A DNA stretch of 64,000 nucleotides from Eutreptiella sp. 'Long Island Sound 2002' (GCA_964036045.1 OZ038392.1:19544612-19608611); one strand, 5' to 3'; positions 19,512 to 30,230 are shown, counted from the stretch's first letter. Program-made: numbers and translations. Notes: generated from the letters alone by a model not told the origin.

Positions 19512-21443
19512 AACCAGGCCAGGGGGAACTACTCCACCTATGAGCAGGAATTGCTCGCGGGTATGCTGGTGCTATCCTCACAAGCACGACTGTTGGGGAG
19601 TAACCCTGTGGTCTGGCTATGCGACCAAGAACCGGTCCGCAGTTTCCAGAAGGGTCCCCCACCTGAGAAGGCCAAGCTACGGCGCTGGTGCACCTACCTC
19701 AGTCAACTGCGGCTGACGGTACACCATATCCAGGGAGTGAAGAACGAGTGCGCCGACTACATCAGCCGCAACAACTTCGACGCCCTGATTGGTGCCCGGT
19801 CTGAAGCGCTGGCTAAGGAGGCGTTCAGCCGTATGGACGTACACCTGGACCTGAACATGACCATGATACGCCCCCTGGATGGACTCCAACAATCGGAGTA
19901 CCTGAAGGAGTTTGGGGATATCTACAAGCGCCTGGAGAAACGCCTTGAACCCCTCCTGGTCAACCAGGACCAGTGGAAGAGGGACAAGAGCTACCTCTGG
20001 CACGAGGACCGCATTGTGGTGCCTAGTGACCGAGTCCCAGCGCTGCTGAAGTGGACCCATGAGTCCAGCGGTCATGTGGGTGCTGACCGTACCCTGAGGC
20101 TGTTCAAGCAGTGGTTCCACACTACGTGGACTGACGACCAACTGCGGAAGACGCTCCAGCCTATCGTGGACAAGTGCCCGTGCAGGTCCTGTAAACCAGG
20201 GGATATCAGGGACCGAGGTCTCTACTCGACCCTGCCCATCCCTCACTGTGCTAACAGTGTTCTATACGTGGACTACACGGAGATGCCGAAGTTCGGGGGC
20301 TATGACTTCGCCCTCGTGGTAACCTGTGGGTTGACCAGATTTACCAGGGTGTTCCCATGTACCAAGCACATTACCGGAGAGGAGACTATCAAGATACTCC
20401 TGGAGGAGTGGTTTTGTGTCTATGGGGCGCCCAAGGAGATCAACTCCGATGAGGACGTACGAGTACGCTCAGATACTGGCTGGTACAAGAGGGTCCTGAG
20501 ATCCCTCAATGTCCAGGTGTCTACGGGGATTCCCTACTCTCACACGAGCAACCCCCTATGTGAGCGACAGATTCGTGTCCTGAAGGAGAACGTCAGGATA
20601 TGGTGCAAAACTGAACGCACCAGAGACTGGGTGAGACTACTCCCCGTCATATCCTTGATGATGAACTCCCAAGAGAGTTCAGCTACTGGCTACTCGCCAC
20701 ATGAGCTATTCATGGGGCGCCCGGCATGGTTCCTACATGCCCCCTATCCAGAGGACACCCATTCTTCTGTGGGTGAATGGGTCCAAGAGCAACAAGCGAA
20801 GGTGGACAAGGCCAAGGCTATGCTCCAGAGAGTGAGGGAGCGTCAGTGGAACAAGAAGAACAAGCACCGTGTACCGGCCACCTACCAAGAGGGGGACTGG
20901 GTGCTGGTGCACCACAGTCGACTACCCGCCTGGCCACGCTCTACCAGCGATGACCCATACTTCGGGCCGTACAAGATCCTATCTGTGGATGGACACCGTA
21001 TCACCGTGCGGTGTTCTCCCCGTCTAGGGGGGACCCTGGTGTGCGCTGCTCAACACCTGAAGCGCTACCATGATCCTGAAGACCTCTGTGGGGAGGAGTG
21101 GGAGCTGAACGACGAGGAAATCGCCGCTCTGGACCTACAAGGGGCTGCCAGCCCTATGGAAGTTGAAGGTGAACTCCCCGACATGAACGCCGAGGAGATG
21201 GCTAAGGAGGGCTTCTACCTGGTGAAGTCTGTCCTACGCCACCGCTATCGCCAGGGTTGGCGCTTCCTCACCCTCTGGGAAGGGTTTGGAGTCGAAGAGG
21301 CCACCTGGGAGCCCTTCTCTGCATTTGTTCTACCTGAGGGACGCCTAAACTCAGTTCTGGTCGACTACTTGTCCCAGAACAACCTTGGTGAGTTGCTGAG
21401 GCTCGCTGAGACGCTTGCCTCCAAGACTAAAGCTAGGGACTGA
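19512..21443 (+). CDS. pol: Element B integrase with chromodomain (C-terminal pol)
   Basis: The frame is open from the TGA to the natural stop at 21441-21443. It begins with the end of the RNase H region. The integrase follows: zinc-binding HESSGHVGADRT ... CPCRSC (about 20056-20200), core acidic residues in VDYTEM, NSDEDVRVRSDTGWY and CERQIRVLKENV, and the conserved TGYSPHELFMGRPAW. A C-terminal chromodomain (about 21200-21330) reads GFYLVKSVLRHRYRQGWRF and LTLWEGFGVEEATWEP with aromatic residues at the three cage positions. Integrase joins cDNA to host DNA. The chromodomain is expected to bind methylated histone H3. The open frame has no initiator and depends on upstream pol, which is broken. 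Confidence 0.8.
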   Translation, partial: NQARGNYSTYEQELLAGMLVLSSQARLLGSNPVVWLCDQEPVRSFQKGPPPEKAKLRRWCTYLSQLRLTVHHIQGVKNECADYISRNNFDALIGARSEALAKEAFSRMDVHLDLNMTMIRPLDGLQQSEYLKEFGDIYKRLEKRLEPLLVNQDQWKRDKSYLWHEDRIVVPSDRVPALLKWTHESSGHVGADRTLRLFKQWFHTTWTDDQLRKTLQPIVDKCPCRSCKPGDIRDRGLYSTLPIPHCANSVLYVDYTEMPKFGGYDFALVVTCGLTRFTRVFPCTKHITGEETIKILLEEWFCVYGAPKEINSDEDVRVRSDTGWYKRVLRSLNVQVSTGIPYSHTSNPLCERQIRVLKENVRIWCKTERTRDWVRLLPVISLMMNSQESSATGYSPHELFMGRPAWFLHAPYPEDTHSSVGEWVQEQQAKVDKAKAMLQRVRERQWNKKNKHRVPATYQEGDWVLVHHSRLPAWPRSTSDDPYFGPYKILSVDGHRITVRCSPRLGGTLVCAAQHLKRYHDPEDLCGEEWELNDEEIAALDLQGAASPMEVEGELPDMNAEEMAKEGFYLVKSVLRHRYRQGWRFLTLWEGFGVEEATWEPFSAFVLPEGRLNSVLVDYLSQNNLGELLRLAETLASKTKARD

Positions 21444-23680
21444 ACCTTACCCTTACCTGCCAAAGCGTATGTGTGAGTGTGCTAGTCCTAAGGTCCTGAG
21501 AGCAAGCCGCAGAAGTGGTGTCCTAATTATACCCAAGTCTGCGCCCTTGCTAAACCTGGAGGGTTGGCTTATTGATGCGACGGGGTACGCCCCGGGTCTC
21601 CCCTCCCCTATGCGCCCAATTTAAGTGCTGGCGCAAAACCTTGGGGGAATACCCAGCGTGCTAATCCAGGTATTGTTTTCCCTACCTCTCTGTCTACTAC
21701 AGGGAGGGGTGGCCAAAAGCTATGAAGGCTTGAAAACGCCGTTTTGCTAAATGGCCAAAACACTGACCTAACCACTGCCACAGCCCACCAACCCTGCTAA
21801 AATTGCAGGAAACGGGTGGGACAGTGACACACGCACTACAGGTCCTACACACCCTACAGTGGCACCATCCTGGTGGGCGAGCACTGGGGCAACTGGCTCA
21901 AGCCCCCACTCAGGACTACCACTCCTACACGCACACTCTACTGGGCGTTGCGAAGTCAAAGGTGTCGTGGGTCCTAACGACCCTCCTGTGAAATGACAAG
22001 AGAACACAGCGCTGCTAAGCAACTGTGGCCTAACAGGGGACGCCACAATGCGTTTCCCCTGCTAGGGCTTGGAGGGAAGGAGTGCTCTCGCGTGCAAGAC
22101 GCAGATGTCGATGAAGTCGGACTCCCTGCTCTGCCACAGGCGGAGCGGAGTTACTTGTTTGTGTGATCTGCGCCCTTGTTTAGCAGGGCATAAAAAAAGG
22201 CTGCTGCACCAATCACCCTACCTGCCCACCTGTAAAACAAAGGCAAATGAAAGGGCGTTTGCGGCGGAGGAACCAAGCCACACTCCAGGTATTATACCCT
22301 TCTCAGTGTGACCTATAATACACTGTCCGCAAACACGCTGCAGGAGCAGCTACCCTTGTCAAGCAAGCAAGCTTTAAGGGACTCCTCAGGTTCTCTTAAA
22401 GAACGTACCGAGGAGCCCCTGGGTAGCCTAAACAAGGTTTACCGTGCGCACTTCGCGTGGCCTACCCTTTAATGCGTGTGTGCATGCACGAGTATGCACG
22501 TGAATCGTGGGCAAACCTGCCCATCTGCGCGTCAATCAGGACTCAACCAGGGGGTGGCCCCGCCTGGGCTTACTCACCTTACCTACCACTGGGAGAGAGA
22601 GCAAGTGAGGGGCGCACGCGAAGAACGTTGCTATGCACTTGTGTGTATGTCTAATCACCCTGATCTTACCGCTAATCATCTGCAATCTTTCTAATCAATC
22701 CCTCTATCGCGTCCTATCGTTGTTAGCGCTGCTACAAGGCTCGTTCACGGAGACACGAGACGAGCAATGTGTATGCGGCATACGAGACGAACATACCTGT
22801 AGTTTATACCTGATTCATTGAAGTCTTTTCGTTCATTTACGAATTCTTGAATTTTTGAAGCTTCTATTAGTGTGGGTGGAATCTGTATGTTTATTTATTA
22901 ATGTGTGTCTCGTCATTTTCAAGACTACGTGAGACATACGTTTATAATTCCATTATTCCTCCATTTTCCGGCGCTTCGCTAGGAGCCGCTCCTGCGCGCC
23001 GCCATTTTATGCGTATAAATTTCTGGATTTAAAAACTCCAGAGATGACTATAATTTCTATAAAAATGTGCTTCTGATGCACAATTGGATTCTGCCCAGGT
23101 GTGTCGTTTCAGAAAAATTCTACGCCGTCATTTGACGGATTTTGGTGTCGTCGCTTCGTTTTTGCGTGGATTCGTCCATAATTCTCCCATTCCTGCCTCT
23201 GCAGATACCCACGCGCAGCCTCGCTGAGTAGGCCGTGTTCGGGCCGAAACGCAGGTGCCCGGAGAGACTGAGCAGAACCAAGACCCCACCAAGGGGCAAA
23301 TTTAATTTTTTCGAGACTCCCTTCGCCCTAAGACAGGTCACAGGTCGCCAGCAGGTTTATGAGAACCCATGCGAGTGTGTATATTGTGTCTTGCGTTTGG
23401 GTTGTGTCGACGCTGCGTCTTGGAGGGAGGGATGCATATGCACATGTTTGGCATGCTCCCATACTAACCCAACCAAGCCACAGGAGCCCCGGCAGCGCCA
23501 TGAGCGCTGAGTCTTCTGTAGGATATGATACAATCAGAGCAGCAAAAGAGCGCCAGCCATGGTGAGCGCCCATTTTTCAGTGTGAGGGAAACTGTAGGTA
23601 TTTTAAAGTAGATGTGGAAACCAAGGAAAGGCCAAGAAAAAATCCCTTTTTCCTAAAATGCGACAGTGGTGGCCACCACA
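21444..23680 (+). other. Element B 3' noncoding region
   Basis: About 2.2 kb lies between the pol stop and the 3' LTR. It contains only short unrelated open frames, all below about 100 codons and without recognisable motifs. Around 22820-23060 it becomes AT-rich. No repeat of any other part of the window was seen. This is unusually long for a Ty3/gypsy element and could hide a decayed extra ORF. Confidence 0.55.
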
Positions 23681-23692
23681 GCACAGGGGGGG
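23681..23692 (+). promoter_or_regulatory. Polypurine tract of element B
   Basis: GCACAGGGGGGG lies immediately before the 3' LTR, where plus-strand DNA priming occurs in LTR elements. Confidence 0.6.
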
Positions 23693-24490
23693 AGTAAGAA
23701 AAAGTGCTTTTCCAATGCTTTGGGACATACTCTAGTTGTATTAGAGATGCACTGAGCATCCATGCATTTTTATCTTAGTATTGGTCCCACCAAAACTGGT
23801 GATAACACATTTTGACCTATGGAACCAAACACCCAATCAGGATATGGAGTGGACCCCTTAATCCCCTTTCAATGTGAAGTAAAACATCTTTTCCTGAGTT
23901 GACTGAGCACTGACATACCTAAGGTAGAGCCTATGGATTTATCTATGTTTTTCCATGAATTCTTAGCTATCCTAGTGGTATGCACCCTAGGGGGCTGGGC
24001 ACATCTTTTTGAGAGGTCCTGGGTTCAATTCCTGGTCAGCCTAGCTAAGTAGGAAGATCCCATGTGACATGGCAGTGACCTCATCGCCACATACCATGCC
24101 ACCTCAGCACATATGGGACCCAAAACAAAGAGTGCACATCTCCTGAGATGGCACTATGGAGAGAGAGTGACCCTGAGGCAGTTTTCTAAGTCTTTTCCAA
24201 AAACATTTCAGCTATCTTTGTGAATATGCATTCATTTGTGACCTGAGTTGCAGTTTCTGTGAATATCCAATCATCTTTCACTGTTTACACTGCAGCCCTT
24301 CATGCTTTGATCCTGAATCCTCTTCTCTTTGCATACTATTGGCTTGGGCTATCCTGGAGTGACTTGGAGTGACTGTATTTCATCAAAACCAAAGCTTTTC
24401 ATCTCCAAAAACAAGCAGCAGGAATCCCTACACCAACAGCAAGCAGCAGGAGAGGCAAAACACAGTGCTGAAAACACTATAAACTTTTCT
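23693..24490 (+). repeat. Element B 3' LTR
   Basis: This is a 798-bp copy of 13114-13911. Differences seen by eye include C/A in CCACMAAACTGG, C/T in AAACATCYTT, C/A in GGGCAMCTC or GGGCACATC, a two-base change in ATCCAGCC versus ATCCAATC, and CAAGC versus CATGC. Identity is therefore near 99 percent, implying a fairly recent insertion. Confidence 0.85.
23967..24042 (+). other. tRNA-Lys-like segment with B-box, in the 3' LTR
   Basis: This is the second copy of the tRNA-like segment at 13388-13463. GGTTCAATTCC is kept. One base of the anticodon-like stem is changed (ACATC instead of ACCTC), which weakens the stem. Confidence 0.45.
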
Positions 24491-24495
24491 GTTAG
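24491..24495. repeat. Target-site duplication of element B, right copy
   Basis: GTTAG, matching 13109-13113. The gag frame of element A resumes after it on the minus strand. Confidence 0.85.
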
Positions 24496-24900
24496 GCCTG
24501 AAGGGGTGGGACGTACGCCGGCGAGGGGTGCCGGGGCTGACGGCCCTCTTTTCTCGGTTTCTGTCACATGCACGTCCTGTAGTTCAGCGATAAGGACTGT
24601 CCTGGCGCAAGGATGAAAAGGGCTGGGGCAAGTGACCTTGGGTAGCAACCTACACACCCTTAATCTTTTGAGATCTTCAGCCAGCGTGCTCAGTCCGGGT
24701 GAGGGTGAGGCCAGTGCGGGCTGTGGTAAGGGTTCAGTGATACCCAATTTAGCTTTGACAGCCTCAGAAAGGGCTGTCACATCAGGGTCTTCGGACCCAG
24801 ACAGTAATTTGGCCAGTAGTTCGGCCGTGCGATCCAGGGCCCCACAAGTTGGCTCGGGGAGATGGGGATCTTTCACATAAGCGGGGCGCTCTTCAGCGCT
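24496..24900 (-). pseudogene. Element A gag, N-terminal part
   Basis: The minus frame reads RSAEERPAYVKDPHLPEPTCG, LDRTAELLAKLLSGSEDPDVT, then KAKLGITEPL and GVRPTPSGLT up to the B junction. On the other side of B the same gag continues in the 13108-12904 piece. The Thr codon is part of the duplicated target. The sequence lacks a start and ends abruptly near 24900, where plus-strand coding sequence of another element begins. The assignment to A rests on its position at the B junction and its Gag-like composition. Confidence 0.55.
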
Positions 24901-26051
24901 CCGGACCCTGGGGCTCACACGGGTGCCCACGCGGTGCCAGCAGGCAGCGGTGGCCCTCGTGGGTACACTCGTCCACCACCGCCCAACCTCCGTGCGTGCC
25001 GAGGTCACCAAGATGTACTGGGAAATAGCTGGCGCGCACGGAATATGTCCCGAGGTGCACTACCCCGTCCCAGAGTTCGCAACTCTGGCGGGAGGCGACT
25101 GGGTCCACCGCATACCCCGGGCCCTAGGCTGCCCTGGAAGTGGGGCTGTACAACCTCATCGCGTGCCCCAGGGCGGCCCATGTCCAACTACAGTCCCCGC
25201 CGGGCAACATCGTCACGCTGCGCACCGCCAAGCTGCGACACCGCGACACGTGCCGCCTGACGGTGCCACACACAACGCCGTGGCATTAGCACCACGGGCC
25301 ACGCCACCCCTTCCCCGACAACGACGACCCGTGGCCGACGGCGGTGCGGGAGTGCCTCAACCAATGCGCCGATGAACACCTCCACTATTGCCGCCGTGAG
25401 CAGGAGCCCACCAACCACCCCGGGTGGCGCGACGCCTTGTTCCACCTCTTCCACACCACCGGCACGCGGGACCCCCGCCTGAGACTCGTCCACCCCACGA
25501 GGGCTAGGCAGGACGCCCACACCGGCCCACGGGTGACCCCGGACGGCCTCCACCTCCACGTCGGGGGCTACAGCCGCCTGGACGGCCTATCCCCCCCCAC
25601 GCTGGGGGCGGCGTACCACCCGCCGGCAGCCCTCATGTACATCCTCCGCGACGTGCTCGCGGAAAGCGAGCATCAAGAGCCTAACGCGGACGTGGCATGG
25701 CCCGAGCCCCTGCGCCCCCGGCCCCACGCGCCGACGCTGTTGTGGTTGGTGACCACGGACGACCAATGCACCCAAGCGACGGGGCAAGCGCAGCTCCGGG
25801 CCGGGTGGGTAATAGTGCAGGTGGGGGCGGGCCAGCCCGAACCCCGTGGCCTCCCCCGTGGCACCGCCCTGCTGGTAGCTACGGGGGTGCCGCACGACCC
25901 ACACATCGCGGTGCACGCGTTTGAGGACCAGCCGGAGGACACGGGACACCTGGTGGTGCACCAGCGCGGGGGCCCGGCGTGGCTCAAGGAACATGTGACG
26001 GCACTTCGGTCCTGGGCAAGCACGATCACCGGAGCGGAGATCCGGCTGCAC
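24900..26051 (+). pseudogene. RNase H/zinc-finger retroelement ORF, 5' part, split by element C2
   Basis: Protein-like sequence begins about 24900 in one frame (RCQQAAVALVGTLVHHRPT, YWEIAGAHGICPEVHYP) and moves to another frame near 25130 (ALEVGLYNLIACPRAAHV). A TAG lies in frame at 25287-25289. From 25290 the frame is open to the C2 insertion at 26051. No domain is recognised here. In the minus-strand non-LTR protein at the left of the window, a similar-sized domainless stretch separates RT from RNase H. This may therefore be the RT-RNase H spacer of a related element whose RT is missing. The frame is continued exactly at 60179. Confidence 0.6.
26048..26051. repeat. Target-site duplication of element C2, left copy
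   Basis: GCAC directly before the C2 5' LTR is repeated at 60175-60178 directly after its 3' LTR. Reading through one copy keeps the interrupted ORF in frame. Confidence 0.85.
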
Positions 26052-27284
26052 TGAAGCGGTACCCAGAACCCCATGGCCAGGTCACGGCATACAACCGGTC
26101 TCCGGTCCACTAACCCCACGTACGGAAGGCTGTTCCGTGCGGTGAAGCCCCGCATCGGCAACCGATGCACCGCCAGCGGAGATTTGTGTATCGGAATATC
26201 AGGAATCAACAGGGTTTTATTTTCATAATGTTTCCGTCAATTTTTACGCTTCCGTTCTGATACTCACTGTTTTGACTGCTGGCGGTTGGTTCGCGACTTT
26301 ACCGTAACCGCCAGATTAACTGTTTATAATGGAAATTTTAACGCAATCCGTCACGAAGGCTCCAAAGCCTTCAGGAACTGCATGGACGCTTCCGCAATTT
26401 TCACATCTTACACACGCAACCTTAATCCGAATTTTTCAGGATGTCGAAATCGGATTTTCGACTTCGACATCCCCGCACTTGATTTGACCTCTTTCGAGTG
26501 GACCTACGTGCTTCCCTATTCACGAATCAACTTCCCTTTTATCCTGCCCTCCATTTGTCTTAAAGATATGGGCAAAACAAAGTTGATTCGTGAGGCCACT
26601 TGTGAAGGTCATATCTCGTATTGCTTGCGAGGAATTACGATAAGGAAACGTGGGATGTATTCACAATACTCCCAACGTAATTTAGGAAGCATTATATGCC
26701 TTGCGTCTCCACACGTGCGCGCTAGTGTAATGGATCATGGTCAAGAGGGTAGAGTTTGCGTTGTAACTCTATGGCCATGATATTGCGTGCGTTAAGATAA
26801 CTCTCGAGTGTAGCGCGCAAGTGTTGGTGTTGCATAGGAAATCTCCTTGAGTTCCTATGAGCGATTGACACAAAGTTATGCCCTTGGAGGGGCATGACAT
26901 ATCGTGGTGGGAGCTACCTTTTTGGGCAATATGTGGTATGTGCCATGTGTTGTGTTGCGTGCCCATCTGGCGGGTCCATTACTCCGTGCCAAGCCCGCCA
27001 ATGGACCTCATATTGTGCAAGCCCCTTCTCCATACTCCCTACGATCAATTGCAGGCCTAACCTTCGTGAAGGGAAGCTTGTGTGGTGATCCCGAAGCGAT
27101 GCGTTGCGAGCAAGGTGTGTGTTTTGCAATTTTCCGTATTTTCATGTGCCCACTTGGGAAGTAGCGCTCGTAACCTTTCAAGGCGCCCCAAGTGGAGCAC
27201 ATATGTGGGATCGAAGGTCATTGGTGTCAAGTCATTGTGTTTCGAAGGATTAAGTGATTGCACGATCCAAGCCGAAGATATTAT
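26052..27284 (+). repeat. C2 5' LTR, first part
   Basis: The first 1233 bases of the C2 5' LTR, up to the C1 insertion. It shares with the C2 3' LTR the CACGTACGGAAGGCTGTTCC stretch, where both C1 LTRs read CATGTACGGCGTGTTCC. Confidence 0.85.
27281..27284. repeat. Target-site duplication of element C1, left copy
   Basis: TTAT, repeated at 44382-44385. In the uninterrupted LTRs the site is GATATTATAATATAATT. Confidence 0.8.
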
Positions 27285-28062
27285 TGAAGCGGTACCCAGA
27301 ACCCCATGGCCAGGTTACGGCATACAACCGGTCTCCGGTCCACTAACCCCATGTACGGCGTGTTCCGTGCCGTGAAACCCCGCATCGGCAACCGATGCAC
27401 CGCCAGCGGAGATTTGTATATCAGAATGTCAGGAATCAACAGGGTTTTATTCTCATAATGTTTCCGTCAATTTTTACGCTTCCGTTCTGATATTCACTAT
27501 TTTGACTGCTGGCGGTTGGATCGCGACTTTACCGTAACCGCCAGTTTAACTGTTTGTAATGGAAATTTTAACGCAATCCGTCACGAAGGCTCCAAAGCCT
27601 TCAGGAACTGCATGGACGCTTCCGCAATTTTCATAATTAATACTCGCAACCTTAATCCGAATTTTTAAGGATGTCGAAATCGGATTTTCGACTTCGACAT
27701 CCCCGCACTTGATTTGACCTCTTCCGAGTGGACCTACGTGCTTCCCTATGCACGAATCAACTTTCCTTTTATCCTGCCCTCCATTTGTCTTAAAGATATG
27801 GGCAAAACAAAGTTGATTCGTGAGGCCACCTGTGAAGGTCATATCTCGTGTTGCTTGCGAGGATTGACAATAAGGAAACGTGGGATGTATTCACAATACT
27901 CCGGACGTAATTTAGGAAGCATTATATGCCTTGCGTCTCCACACGTGCGCGCTAGTGTAATGGATCATGGTCAAAAGGGTAGAGTTTGCGTTACAACTCA
28001 TTTGCCATGATATTGCGTGCGTTAAGATAACTTTCGAGTGTAGCGCGCAAGTGTTGGTGTTG

Positions 28063-28089
28063 CATAGGAACTCTCCTTGAGTTCCTATG
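28063..28089 (+). other. Perfect 11-bp hairpin in the C-family LTR
   Basis: CATAGGAACTC and GAGTTCCTATG flank a 5-base loop TCCTT. The same hairpin occurs in the other C LTRs, with one mismatch in the C2 5' copy. It would fold in RNA or single-stranded DNA. Its role is unknown. Confidence 0.75.
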
Positions 28090-28580
28090 AGCGATTGACA
28101 CAAAGTTATGCCCTTGGAGGGGCATGACATATCGTGGTGGGAGCTACCTTTTTGGGCAATATGTGGTATGTGCCATGTGTTGTGTTGCGTGCCCATTTGG
28201 CGGGTCCATTACTCCGTGCCAAGCCCGCCAATGGACCTCATATTGTGCAAGCTCCTTCTCCATACTCCCTACCGTCAATTTCATGCCTAACCTTCGTGAA
28301 GGGAAGCTTGTGTGGTGATTCCGAAGCGATGCGTTGGGAGCAAGGTGTGTGTTTTGCAATTTTCCATATTTTCATGTGCCCACTTGGGAAGTGGCGCTCG
28401 TAACCTTTCAAGGCGCCCCAAGTGGAGCACATAAGTGGGATCGAAGGTCATTGGTGTCAAGTCATTGTGTTTAGAAGGATTAAGCGATTGCACGATCCAA
28501 GCCGAAGATATTATAATATAATTGTGCACCTCTCAAGGCACTTTTGTGTGTGCTTGTGCCAATTTTGCCGTTTTTGGCCC

Positions 28581-28638
28581 GTCATGATGTCAAGTGGCGA
28601 TCGTGTATCTCAATGTTGCGCTCAATTGACATCATGAC
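28581..28638 (+). other. 13-bp inverted repeat in the C-family LTR
   Basis: GTCATGATGTCAA (28581-28593) is the exact complement of TTGACATCATGAC (28626-28638), with a 32-base spacer. The C1 3' LTR keeps it. The C2 copies have one substitution (GTCCTG). Confidence 0.75.
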
Positions 28639-28737
28639 TCAAGTATGATTTGGGGGTACATACTTCGGTGCCCAACATATCTTGGACCCGGCGAATAACT
28701 CCTCTTAGGCTTGGCATACCGTGGCCGCCATGTTGGC

Positions 28738-28758
28738 GATTTGGGACTATCCCAAATC
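28738..28758 (+). other. 9-bp hairpin in the C-family LTR
   Basis: GATTTGGGA and TCCCAAATC enclose a 3-base loop CTA. It is present in all four C LTR copies. Confidence 0.75.
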
Positions 28759-30230
28759 ATGGGCTCACTTAGCGACCCTGCCATTCCCAATAACGGAGGA
28801 GTTGGGCGACGCCCAAAAGATATGTTGGACCAATATGACTTGATACCAATCCTATGGCACACTCCGGTCCGAGTCGGGCATGTGCCTCATTTGCCCCAAC
28901 CATGAGTGTGCGCATTTCTGGCCATTTTGAGCAATTTTCCACTTTTGCTGCCCGCCGTGCACTATGTTCTAACCCTCGTGCACGCCGGACGCATGGACCA
29001 ATGGACCATATATGACATGCGTGTTATGGGTAGTGGTCCCCATGGTCCACACACCACGTGGGCGAAGCGGAGCCACCTTCGTTAAGGCGCTAGCCCAAAG
29101 TGAGTGTGGGCAATTTTGCAATTTTGGCATTTATGGACCCAATTGGGATCGTCACCACGCCAGATGGCATGGAGATCTTTGAGAGCGAAGGGCATGGCAG
29201 TCTCTGTTGGACTCCTGGTGGATCGCGTATGGAATGGCGGATCCGATCTCCAAGCCGGCGTGGAGATATACTATTAGGGACCACACCGAATTTTGGCTCA
29301 TTTCAAGCAGCCAAAATGACCCCATTTTGGGACCCCAATTTCCCCCTTCCGTGTGGTCAATTGGCGGCCCCAATTCTCTATGCCCACACGGAGCCCGGAC
29401 CTAATTCCAAGTTGTACACTCAGATATAAGTCCTAGGTCCTGTCTCCTACCCTGTGGGCCATTGGCCTTACCTTGGCCGGGCGAGCCACGCGTGGGAATG
29501 ACGCCAATTTTGGTGATTTTGGCATCATGACCCCAGTTGACTCATCCGTGCTGCCCTGATGCCGGGACCTCAAAGGGAAGCAGGTTGGGTGAGGGCTCCA
29601 GAGAGTTCGTATTTGAAGGGCATAGGGTCAGTTACCTCGTCCCTACCACTGGCGGGTCCGGACGAGGGGTCAATTTTGGGGATTTTTGAGTTAGTTTCAG
29701 TTTGGGCTGAAACAGCCCATTTTCAGCTAACAACTCCTGGGTGATAATGGCGGGGCCATATCTCTGGCTCAGAGAAGAGTTGGGACCTCCCGCTAAGGGA
29801 GCAGAGGGAGCTACTGTCCGTTGACCTTGGAGCTCCTTGGTACCCAGGAACTCGCCTGTGGCTAGGCGGGACACCTCTCCCATTGGCAGGGTTTCAGGGT
29901 CCGGACTGAGCAGGGCATGGGTTGTGTTTGAGCCCCCGCCCCCACCAGCCACTGAGAGGGTCGGACCTGGGATTGGGATACGAGTTACGACTGAGTGTCT
30001 ATTGTCCTGTAATGCCCTTACCCCAGTCCAGTCTTAACCCCATGTGTACATATTCTGATGTGTTGTTGTACATACATTTGTTCCCTCTTTGCAGAGTGGC
30101 AAGGATTCTGAAACGCTTTGTCACATGACATGAGCGCATTGATGCCCCTGCGAGCGTAGTGCTTTGCCTGCCTGCTCACTTGCGCGTGTCCCGCAGCGTC
30201 CCGTGGCCGGCCCCCCACGGGAACGCGTCA

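Larger units (their letters stand above)
13114..24490 (+). mobile_element. Element B: Ty3/gypsy chromovirus with complete LTRs
   Basis: The 11.4-kb element has two 798-bp LTRs with about six differences, a leader with a plausible primer site, gag, then protease, RT, RNase H, integrase and chromodomain in Ty3/gypsy order. A 2.2-kb noncoding stretch and a purine-rich tract precede the 3' LTR. It lies opposite to element A, inside A's gag, with a GTTAG duplication. It is closely related to A in protease, RT and integrase. Gag is open, but pol has three nonsense codons and one frameshift. Confidence 0.9.
5040..24900 (-). mobile_element. Element A: degenerate Ty3/gypsy chromovirus, interrupted twice
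   Basis: Read on the minus strand the order is gag N-terminal part (24900-24496), then element B, gag remainder (13108-11849), protease and linker (11848-10111), a hAT-like insertion, RT/RNase H (8466-7202), integrase and chromodomain (7058-5440), and a 3' noncoding tail (5439-5040). This is the Ty3/gypsy order. No LTR pair is visible. On the right, A stops inside gag and is followed directly by an unrelated plus-strand ORF, so its 5' LTR and leader are missing. Both outer boundaries are approximate. Many stops and frameshifts, plus altered protease and RT active sites, show that it is dead. Confidence 0.75.
27285..30230 (+). repeat. C1 5' LTR
   Basis: 2946 bp, TGAAGCGGTACCC...GGGAACGCGTCA. 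It contains a series of perfect inverted repeats: 27382-27398, 27585-27602, 27669-27702, 28063-28089, 28581-28638 and 28738-28758. An AT-rich TATTATAATATAATT near 28510-28525 is TATA-like and is also the site at which C1 itself entered C2. Open frames on either strand are not conserved among the four LTR copies, so I call none. Confidence 0.85.

Noticed and set aside
21444-23680. A possible envelope-like gene in the B 3' region
   Set aside because: Only frames below about 100 codons exist, with no signal peptide or membrane segment pattern that I could support.
26286-26780. A 164-codon frame inside the C LTR (also at 41668-42162 and partly at 57246-57857)
   Set aside because: Differences between copies are mostly amino-acid changing. 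The C1 5' copy has a stop in the middle and the C2 3' copy ends early. It does not look selected as protein.
29632-29952. Antisense frame of about 106 codons repeated in all four C LTRs
   Set aside because: Length varies among copies, one copy is frameshifted, and substitutions show no bias to synonymous sites by eye. It is probably chance openness.
26052-30230. Three independent LTRs or a CRISPR-like array of long repeats
   Set aside because: The repeat copies are explained exactly by two nested elements with their own duplications. There are no regular short spacers.
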